NCBI GenBank assembly: GCA_029240775.1
Contig: JARDZQ010000214.1
Coordinates: 1 to 6,501, forward strand
Source of the DNA: Rubrobacteraceae bacterium
GTDB lineage: Bacteria; Actinomycetota; Rubrobacteria; Rubrobacterales; Rubrobacteraceae
DNA: 6,501 nucleotides
Direction: 5' to 3'
A program made the translations under genes and the position numbers. Below are positions 1 through 3,969 of the stretch, in pieces. Numbering within the stretch: position 1 is the stretch's first letter; every line of letters begins with the position of its first letter. Under the pieces are notes generated by a model. It made no database searches and was not told the DNA's origin. It worked only from the letters and a program-made list of their open reading frames with translations.

Positions 1-747
1 CGTGGCCCGGTTGCGCTGGATGAGCGCGAGGAACCGCTCGAGGTCGAAGCGGGGCATGGTCACCACCGTAGCACCCGACGCCAGCGGCAGGGCGAGGTTG
101 ACCATGAAGCCCATGATGTGGAAGAAGGGAACTACAGCCAGCGTCGTGTCGCGCCCGCTCACGCGCAGCATCCGGCGCAGCTGGCGCGCCGACGCGACGA
201 GGTTGGCGTGGGTGAGCATGACCCCCTTTGGTAGCCCCGTCGTCCCGCTCGAGTAGGGAAGAAGTGCCACCGCGGTTTCGGGGTCCAGCGCGACCTCTGG
301 GGCAGGGCTATCGCCCGAGATCAAATCGCGGATAGATGTGGCGCCCTCGGCCTCGCCGAGCGCGATGACCTCGCGCACCCCGGATGAGGCCGCCGCAGAG
401 AGCGCGGCGGGCACCAGCGACGGTACCGTCACCAGGACCGAGGCCCCCGAGTCGGTGAGCTGCCACTTCAGCTCGCGCTCGGTGTAGGCTGGGTTGATAC
501 CACTGGCCGCCCCACCCGCCGCCATCGCGCCCAGGGCGACCCCAGACCACTGCGGCAGGTTCGGAGCCCATAACGCCAGCACGTCGCCAACCCCGAAGCC
601 CCGCGCAGCGAGCCCCGCCGCAACTCGCTCCACCCTTGAGGTCAGCGTGGCGTAGGTCACCGTCTGTCCCGTTGACCCGTCGATCAGCGCCGGCCGGTCT
701 CCCGACTCGGCAGCCGCCTCGGAGATTATGCACTGCAGCGTTACCAC
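1..747 (-). CDS. Acyl-CoA synthetase / 4-coumarate-CoA-ligase-like AMP-binding protein, N-terminal part (runs off left edge)
   Basis: This ANL-superfamily adenylating enzyme would activate a carboxylic or fatty acid to an acyl-AMP and then to the CoA thioester. The minus-strand frame reads continuously from about 747 to base 1. It has an N-terminal segment GDRPALIDG, the family stretch GVALGAMAAGGAASGINPAYT, and the AMP-binding P-loop YSSGTTGLPKGVMLTH at about residues 165-180. PFFHIMGF follows, then MPRFDLERFLALIQ. About 249 of the usual 500-550 residues are present, so the C-terminal catalytic part lies outside the window. The start is unclear. An in-frame TGA lies upstream near 805, the only conventional start after it is GTG at 747, and no Shine-Dalgarno precedes it. 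An ATG at 757 in the next frame would give MRDCGNAAVHNL and would join this frame if one base were removed. The 5' end overlaps the divergent tetR gene. Substrate cannot be told from this part; the family call is firm. Confidence 0.85.
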   Translation of the reverse strand, partial: MVTLQCIISEAAAESGDRPALIDGSTGQTVTYATLTSRVERVAAGLAARGFGVGDVLALWAPNLPQWSGVALGAMAAGGAASGINPAYTERELKWQLTDSGASVLVTVPSLVPAALSAAASSGVREVIALGEAEGATSIRDLISGDSPAPEVALDPETAVALLPYSSGTTGLPKGVMLTHANLVASARQLRRMLRVSGRDTTLAVVPFFHIMGFMVNLALPLASGATVVTMPRFDLERFLALIQRNRAT

Positions 748-1346
748 AGTCGCGCATATTGGAGGCGGCGTGGGCGCTGGTACGCGAGCGTGGGGCGGGT
801 GCGGTCAGGATCGGGGAGATCGCGGCTGCTGCCGGGGTATCGCGCCAGCTCGTCTACTTCCACTTCGAGAACCGGGCTGGCTTGCTGTTGGCGATGGCGC
901 GTCACCACGATGTGGAGAGCGGGTTTGTGGATCGGGTTGCCGATACCAGGACTTTGCCGCCTGTGGAAGGTCTCGAGGGGCTGCTTCGGGCCTGGTACGG
1001 CTACATACCCGGGATCCTGCCGGTAGCACGGGCGCTGGAGGCGGCCGTCGTCACCGGCGACGATGGCGGGGCCGCGTGGCTCGACCGGATGGAGGATCTG
1101 TGGGAGGCCTTTCGGGTCGCCGTCGAGCGCGTCGCCAGGGACGGTCGGCTCGCCGAAGGCTGGACCGTCGAGGGTGCGACCGACTGGGTCTGGGCGCGGA
1201 GCCACCTCACGGCGTGGCAGCATCTGGTCGGCGAACGCGGCTGGTCCCCCGACGACTACGAGGAGCGGTCCGTACGCTCGATCATGGCCGAGGTCCTGGC
1301 GCCGGGGCCTCGCCAAAAGCCTTCCAAAAATCACTCAAATGAGTGA
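672..1346 (+). CDS. TetR/AcrR-family transcriptional regulator
   Basis: A one-component repressor of the TetR type. The N-terminal helix-turn-helix reads RILEAAWALVRERGAGAVRI, then GEIAAAAGVSRQLVYFHFEN, with the typical recognition-helix pattern VSRQLVYFHF followed by RAGLL. The remaining roughly 150 residues form the variable helical ligand domain, and the gene ends with NHSNE at the TGA at 1344. The end is certain; the start is not. In this frame only TTG codons are available (636, 672, 759). 672 is given because 759 would cut into helix 1, but it has no Shine-Dalgarno. ATG 728 in another frame has GGAG just upstream (721-724) and would lead into this frame if one base were lost before the helix. 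The gene is head to head with an acyl-CoA synthetase, so a fatty-acid or acyl-CoA ligand is a reasonable but unproven guess. An 18-bp palindrome sits on its stop codon. Confidence 0.85.
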   Translation: MTRRSAPAGLPTRQPPRRLCTAALPQSRILEAAWALVRERGAGAVRIGEIAAAAGVSRQLVYFHFENRAGLLLAMARHHDVESGFVDRVADTRTLPPVEGLEGLLRAWYGYIPGILPVARALEAAVVTGDDGGAAWLDRMEDLWEAFRVAVERVARDGRLAEGWTVEGATDWVWARSHLTAWQHLVGERGWSPDDYEERSVRSIMAEVLAPGPRQKPSKNHSNE

Positions 1347-1347
1347 T
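1330..1347. promoter_or_regulatory. 18-bp palindrome, possible TetR-type operator
   Basis: The sequence ATCACTCA-AA-TGAGTGAT is a perfect 8-bp inverted repeat with a 2-bp centre, a size and symmetry typical of sites bound by TetR dimers. It overlaps the stop codon of tetR and lies about 68 bp before the -35 box of the exporter operon. A T-run follows it on the minus strand (complement of 1326-1330), so a small minus-strand terminator is an alternative, but no leftward gene would use it. Binding by the neighbouring TetR protein is inferred. Confidence 0.4.
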
Positions 1348-1414
1348 GCGCCGGGCCCCTTTGGCTGGCAATATCTTGTCGGGGCCTCGGCTCCGCGGCG
1401 GTGGGCTGGCGTTA

Positions 1415-1443
1415 TTGACAAAGCCCCCGCGGGCGGGTAGAGT
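1415..1443 (+). promoter_or_regulatory. Sigma-70-type promoter of the leader/ABC exporter operon
   Basis: A perfect -35 box TTGACA (1415-1420) is followed by a 17-bp spacer and the -10 box TAGAGT (1438-1443), which keeps the three most important positions of TATAAT (T1, A2, T6). The spacer contains the 8-bp palindrome CCCGCGGG (1426-1433), which could be an operator but may be chance in GC-rich DNA. Transcription would begin near 1450, leaving about 275 nt of leader before the 72-aa gene. Confidence 0.65.
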
Positions 1444-1485
1444 GCTCGGGCTGTTATTCAAGTCGCGAAAGGACCAGAGGGAGAG

Positions 1486-1572
1486 ATGCAAATCCGCGTC
1501 ACGCACATAGGAATCCCGGTTTTCGGGGGAAAGGTGCGTCCCGAGGTCCGCGAGGTCGCGATGAGATACTGA
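1486..1572 (+). CDS. 28-aa leader peptide (upstream ORF)
   Basis: A short ORF beginning MQIRVTHIGIPVF and ending EVAMRY, in the leader about 36 nt after the predicted transcription start. It has a purine-rich Shine-Dalgarno (AGAGGGAGAG, directly before the ATG at 1486) that is as good as those of real genes in the window. Its codons 6-7 and 17-18 form one helix of the leader, and its TGA at 1570-1572 lies in the 3' end of the left arm of the next hairpin. A ribosome translating or stalling here would therefore remodel the RNA. That is the layout of translation-controlled attenuators seen before actinobacterial and firmicute drug-resistance genes. The peptide itself matches nothing I know, and its translation is inferred only from the start site and position. 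Confidence 0.45.
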   Translation: MQIRVTHIGIPVFGGKVRPEVREVAMRY

Positions 1573-1596
1573 GCTTCTAGCTCGAAACAGTTTCTC
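1563..1596 (+). other. Hairpin across the leader-peptide stop codon
   Basis: GAGATACTG (1563-1571) faces CAGTTTCTC (1588-1596) with eight of nine pairs. A nested GAGC/GCTC stem (1571-1574 with 1580-1583) competes for one base at its top. The stop codon of the upstream ORF is at 1570-1572, so a terminating ribosome would cover the left arm. No thermodynamic calculation was made. Confidence 0.4.
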
Positions 1597-1600
1597 AGAG

Positions 1601-1637
1601 AGGCCTCCGGACACCAGGACCGGGGGCCTGATCTTTT
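1601..1637 (+). terminator. Terminator-like hairpin in the leader (candidate attenuator)
   Basis: AGGCCTCCGG (1601-1610) pairs with CCGGGGGCCT (1620-1629) over ten positions, with one G-U pair and a 9-nt loop. After it comes GATCTTTT, a short T-rich tail that ends at 1637. The stem is GC-rich and strong, but the tail is broken by non-T bases, so it is weaker than a textbook intrinsic terminator. Its place between the upstream ORF and the first full gene fits conditional termination. Confidence 0.35.
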
Positions 1638-1650
1638 GCTCCAAGAGCAA

Positions 1651-1721
1651 CGGTCTCCATCCTTCCCGATACGGGCACCACCCGAGGTTAGCCTTCGCGG
1701 CGAGAGAAGTAAGGGAGACCG
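1651..1721 (+). promoter_or_regulatory. Helix that could sequester the ribosome binding site of the 72-aa gene
   Basis: CGGTCTCC (1651-1658) is fully complementary to GGAGACCG (1714-1721). The right arm includes most of the Shine-Dalgarno AAGGGAG (1711-1717) of the ATG at 1725. A small CCCG-ATA-CGGG hairpin lies between the arms. When formed, the helix would block translation initiation of the 72-aa protein and perhaps of genes coupled to it. Confidence 0.35.
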
Positions 1722-1724
1722 AAG

Positions 1725-1943
1725 ATGAATGGAAGTTGGCACTACGTGATGGAGGACCAAAGCCTGCGCCGGCAGGACCTCGCCGGACGGATGGCCGAGC
1801 GCGAGGGGCATGGGCGGTCCAGACGCACGTCCTCCCTGCGCGCCCGGATGGCGCGCAGGCTCTTCGAGCTGGCGGTAGCCGCCGAGCGGGAGGAGACCTG
1901 GCGCCTTGTCTGGGAGAGGCTGGAAGCGAGGGGCCGGTTGTAG
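1725..1943 (+). CDS. 72-aa basic orphan protein, first gene of the exporter operon
   Basis: I do not recognise this protein. It begins MNGSWHYVMEDQSLRRQDLA and is very rich in Arg and Glu. Residues about 36-70 look like a single amphipathic helix (RARMARRLFELAVAAEREE, then TWRLVWERLEARGRL), and there is no signal peptide or membrane segment. It has a strong Shine-Dalgarno AAGGGAG (1711-1717) seven bases before the ATG, which supports translation. It sits 44 bp before the ABC ATPase start and on the same predicted transcript. A small regulator or an accessory to the exporter is conceivable, but nothing in the sequence decides this. Its stop codon sits in the loop of a 12-bp hairpin. A longer frame through this region (from 1736) is in phase with the ATPase but is only its upstream shadow. 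Confidence 0.55.
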   Translation: MNGSWHYVMEDQSLRRQDLAGRMAEREGHGRSRRTSSLRARMARRLFELAVAAEREETWRLVWERLEARGRL

Positions 1944-1957
1944 CGCCGGCCCCTCGC
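1926..1957 (+). repeat. Perfect 12-bp hairpin around the stop codon of the 72-aa gene
   Basis: GCGAGGGGCCGG (1926-1937) pairs without mismatch with CCGGCCCCTCGC (1946-1957). The 8-nt loop TTGTAGCG holds the TAG stop. There is no T-tract after it, so it is not a classical intrinsic terminator. It lies just before the ATPase ribosome binding site (GAGAGGA, about 1974-1980) and could lower read-through, protect mRNA ends, or link ATPase synthesis to translation of the 72-aa gene. Confidence 0.5.
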
Positions 1958-1987
1958 GGGGGAAGTGAGGAACGAGAGGAACTGCTT

Positions 1988-2776
1988 GTGAACGCTTTAG
2001 AGCTGCGCAACGTGGAGAAGAGCTTCAAGAAACGGCGGGGCGAGGTCGTGCACGCCCTAGACTCGGTCTCGCTCGCGGTCGGGCGGGGCGAGGTCGTCGG
2101 CATTCTCGGGCCCAACGGTAGCGGGAAGAGCACGCTCGTTCGCGTCGTCTCGACCCTCGTAGTCCCGGATGCCGGGACCGTCGAGGTCTTCGGCGTGGAC
2201 GCCGTGCGGCACCCGAAAAAGGTGCAGCGCAGCATGAACCGGGTCAGCGTCGAGGCCAGCTTCTTCAAGAAGATGTCGGCGATGGAAAACTTGCTCTACG
2301 GGGCCAAGCTCTACGGCGTCACCAGCGGCGAGGCGCGCCCGAGGATACGCGAGATATTCGAGAACATAGGCTTCGCCCACAAGCGAGCGCTGGAGCCGAT
2401 GGAGCACCTGAGCCGCGGTATGCAGCAGAAGGTAGCGCTCGCGAGGGCGCTCCTGACCAGCCCCGTCCTCATGCTCCTCGACGAGCCGACGACGGGTCTG
2501 GACCCCAGAAGCAAAAAGGACGTGCAGGAGTTCATAAGGAGTATCAAAGAGGCGCACGACTCCTCGATCCTGCTCTGTACCCACGACATGGACGAGGCAG
2601 AGGAGCTCTGCAACCGGGTCGGCATCATGATCGACGGGAAGATATTGGCGCTCGAGAGACCCGAGGACCTCAAGCGCCGCTACGCGAGCAACGGCCACGT
2701 CCCGACCCTCGAGGAGACGTTCATGGCCGCGACCGGCTACTCCGTCGAGGAGGCGTCGGCGGAAGGAGAAGACTGA
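1988..2776 (+). CDS. ABC-2 type transporter ATP-binding protein (NatA/DrrA-like)
   Basis: The nucleotide-binding subunit of an ABC-2 exporter, hydrolysing ATP at the inner face of the membrane to drive the permease encoded next. The 262-aa protein is of normal length. Walker A is GPNGSGKST at residues 41-49, the signature LSRGMQQ at 141-147, Walker B LMLLDEP at about 161-167, D-loop TGLD, and the H-loop histidine is in CTHDMDEAEE at about 199. The C-terminal LEETFMAATGY is typical of DrrA/NatA-type subunits. Start GTG 1988 is chosen because the conserved NALELRNVEKSF begins there and GAGAGGA precedes it at a good distance. The Q-loop, where most relatives have Gln-Glu, reads SVEASFF with valine at about residue 88. 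The last base of its TGA is the first of the permease ATG (TGATG), implying translational coupling. Substrate unknown; drug, antibiotic or lipid export is usual in the family. Confidence 0.93.
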   Translation: MNALELRNVEKSFKKRRGEVVHALDSVSLAVGRGEVVGILGPNGSGKSTLVRVVSTLVVPDAGTVEVFGVDAVRHPKKVQRSMNRVSVEASFFKKMSAMENLLYGAKLYGVTSGEARPRIREIFENIGFAHKRALEPMEHLSRGMQQKVALARALLTSPVLMLLDEPTTGLDPRSKKDVQEFIRSIKEAHDSSILLCTHDMDEAEELCNRVGIMIDGKILALERPEDLKRRYASNGHVPTLEETFMAATGYSVEEASAEGED

Positions 2777-3615
2777 TGCACAACATGCCCAAACCTCTGT
2801 GGCTCTCGGAGCTAGTCGCTGTCTGGGGCTACGTACAGCGCAATTACTTCCTGACCAAGCGATACCTGATGTGGGAGATCGTCTGGCTCGTCTACGTCAC
2901 GGTAAACGCCATGGCGATCACCTTCATCGGCGCGGGGGCGCAGGAATTCGGCGGCATGAACATAGACATCGAGCGGTACATGACCTACCTTCTGGTCGGA
3001 GCTCTCCTGTGGAACTACCTCTCGATGCTCTTCGACGTCCTCTCCGAGACGGTGAGCTGGGAGCGGTGGGAGGGAACCATCGAGTACACGTTCATGAGCC
3101 CCTCCAGCCGCGTGACCCACCTCCTAGGGATGGGACTCTACGCGGTCGTCTACGGCATCCTGCAGACGGCGCTCACCCTGGGTGTCTGCTACCTGTTCTT
3201 CGACCTGGACCTGAGCCAGGCGAACTACTGGGGCGCCCTCCTCATCCTCGCTGTGTGCAGCGTCTCGCTGGTCGGCTTCGGGATCGTCGCCGCCGTGCTG
3301 CCGCTCCTCTCCCCGGAGAAGGGCCAGCAGGTCAGCTACATAGTCTCCTCGGTGCTCCTGCTCGTCTCCGGCGTCTACTACGAGGTGGACGTGCTCCCTG
3401 GCTGGATGCAGGCTATCGCCACGGTCTCCCCGGTCACCTACGCGCTGCAGGGAGCGAGGGCGGCCCTGCTCGACGGGGCCGGAGCAGCGCAGCTGTGGGA
3501 GAGCCTCTGGCCGCTCCTCATCATGGGCGTCGTCTTCGTGCCGTTGGGGATCTTTATCTTCCACCTGGGCGAGAGCTACGCCAAGCGCACCGGGAAGCTA
3601 AAGAGGAGCGGGTAG
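2776..3615 (+). CDS. ABC-2 type transporter permease
   Basis: The membrane subunit that pairs with the ATPase just upstream, whose stop codon it overlaps. The 279-aa product has the usual ABC-2 permease length and layout. A cytoplasmic start with a short amphipathic stretch (YVQRNYFLTKRYLMWE) leads into a membrane segment at about 35-54. Further segments lie at about 70-90, 115-135, 145-170, 180-200 and 245-262. The conserved central pattern is visible: WERWEGTIEYTFMSP after the second helix, LSPEKGQQVSYIVSSVLLLV, and the late loop VLPGWMQAIATVSPVTYALQ, followed by GARAALLDG. It ends with a basic cytoplasmic tail KRTGKLKRSG. Substrate cannot be inferred. It is the last gene of the rightward operon. 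Confidence 0.93.
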   Translation: MHNMPKPLWLSELVAVWGYVQRNYFLTKRYLMWEIVWLVYVTVNAMAITFIGAGAQEFGGMNIDIERYMTYLLVGALLWNYLSMLFDVLSETVSWERWEGTIEYTFMSPSSRVTHLLGMGLYAVVYGILQTALTLGVCYLFFDLDLSQANYWGALLILAVCSVSLVGFGIVAAVLPLLSPEKGQQVSYIVSSVLLLVSGVYYEVDVLPGWMQAIATVSPVTYALQGARAALLDGAGAAQLWESLWPLLIMGVVFVPLGIFIFHLGESYAKRTGKLKRSG

Positions 3616-3668
3616 TAGAAGTACTCCTCGACGCTCGGTATTCTGTGCGGCTTGATGGGTTCTGCCAT
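3576..3668 (-). pseudogene. Possible remnant of a Uma2/DUF820-family gene start
   Basis: A 30-aa minus-strand frame begins MAEPIKPHRIPSVEEYF, which resembles the N-terminus of Uma2 (DUF820) putative endonuclease proteins, where a short tail leads into (S/T)-x-EEY. The likeness ends there: the remainder reads antisense through the last codons of the ABC permease and meets a stop at 3576, while a full member is about 190 aa. There is no Shine-Dalgarno. It may be a decayed gene end, or chance. Confidence 0.22.
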
Positions 3669-3683
3669 GCAGGCAGTATGTCT

Positions 3684-3702
3684 TGGCCGTCGAGCACGGC
3701 CA
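3684..3702 (+). terminator. Hairpin after the exporter operon, possible terminator
   Basis: TGGCCGT (3684-3690), loop CGAGC, ACGGCCA (3696-3702): a perfect 7-bp stem about 70 bp after the permease stop, in the gap between two converging operons. There is no T-tract on the plus strand, so the terminator role is weakly supported. A second hairpin, CTGCC-ATGCA-GGCAG, lies at 3662-3676. Confidence 0.28.
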
Positions 3703-3705
3703 CTC

Positions 3706-3736
3706 CCAAGAGAAGTGGGGCGGGATCTCCCGTCCC
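3706..3736 (-). terminator. Probable terminator of the cstA-ybdD operon
   Basis: Read on the minus strand, GGGACGGG-AGAT-CCCGCCCC forms an 8-bp stem (3717-3736) with one wobble pair. A pyrimidine-rich tail ACTTCTCTT follows. It lies about 40 bp after the stop of the small CstA-partner gene, the right place for the end of this leftward operon. Confidence 0.4.
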
Positions 3737-3774
3737 TCTGGCCTCGCGGACCCGACCGGCCCACCACTGTGGCG

Positions 3775-3969
3775 CTAACACGGACATCGGCTGCCGGGGT
3801 TGTTGTACTTCTCGTCCTGGCGGTGGCGGTAGAACTCCCCGCGGCTCATCGGCGGCTTTTCCGGGTGGGTCGCCGTGTGGACGAGCAGGTAGCGGTCGTA
3901 GGCGTTCTCGCCCGAGATCTCCTTCAGGTACTCCCACGCGTAGAGGAGAGGTTTGAGCAGCGTTGTCAT
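3775..3969 (-). CDS. YbdD/YjiX-family small protein, CstA partner
   Basis: A 64-aa soluble protein of the YbdD/YjiX family (DUF466), which almost always sits next to cstA or btsT genes. Family features are clear: LKPLLYAWEYLKEISGENAY at the start, then YDRYLLVH, HPEKPPMSRGEFYRHRQDEKY, and a cysteine-containing tail ending CPC. E. coli YbdD is 65 aa, so the length is normal. Its ATG directly abuts the cstA stop codon with no gap, and GGAG-type purines lie inside the end of cstA, so the two are translationally coupled. The family is needed for, or assists, CstA-type uptake; the molecular mechanism is not deducible here. The gene itself is intact although cstA is disrupted. Confidence 0.86.
   Translation of the reverse strand: MTTLLKPLLYAWEYLKEISGENAYDRYLLVHTATHPEKPPMSRGEFYRHRQDEKYNNPGSRCPC

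Larger units (their letters stand above)
1450..1724 (+). promoter_or_regulatory. Long structured 5' leader, possible attenuator or RNA switch
   Basis: This is the untranslated leader between the promoter and the 72-aa gene, apart from a 28-codon upstream ORF. Helices visible by eye, in order, are ACGCAC/GTGCGT (1501-1506 with 1534-1539), a small CCCG/CGGG loop inside it, GAGATACTG/CAGTTTCTC (1563-1571 with 1588-1596, one mismatch) with GAGC/GCTC inside it, and AGGCCTCCGG/CCGGGGGCCT (1601-1610 with 1620-1629). TTGCTC/GAGCAA (1636-1641 with 1645-1650), CCCG/CGGG (1665-1668 with 1672-1675) and CGGTCTCC/GGAGACCG (1651-1658 with 1714-1721) follow. I compared it from memory with FMN, TPP, SAM-I, cobalamin, T-box, M-box, c-di-GMP, c-di-AMP, guanidine and fluoride motifs and saw no match. 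Regulation by upstream-ORF translation is as likely as ligand sensing. Confidence 0.45.

Noticed and set aside
2..256. Rightward frame of 84 codons at the left edge
   Set aside because: It is antisense to the AMP-binding domain, whose motifs are unmistakable on the minus strand, and it has no domain-like content.
308..757. Leftward 149-codon frame beginning MRDCGNAAVHNL
   Set aside because: Only its first dozen codons could belong to the ligase, via a one-base shift. The rest is out of frame with the conserved ligase sequence and reads as low-complexity Gly/Arg.
1450..1724. Known riboswitch or T-box in the leader
   Set aside because: None of the conserved core motifs of the common classes (for example T-box GGTGGNACCGCG or FMN AGGATATGAG) was found on reading, so no class name is given.
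1736..1987. N-terminal extension of the ABC ATPase
   Set aside because: The in-phase upstream codons are the out-of-frame shadow of the 72-aa gene. The family N-terminus and a good Shine-Dalgarno both point to GTG 1988.
1282..2268. Leftward 328-codon frame through the leader and ATPase start
   Set aside because: It is Ser/Pro/Arg-rich shadow coding antisense to tetR's end, the leader and the ATPase, with no recognisable domain.
2799..3956. Rightward 385-codon frame over the permease
   Set aside because: Arg/Gly/Pro-rich and overlapping the true permease in another frame and the YbdD-like gene on the other strand; a high-GC artefact.
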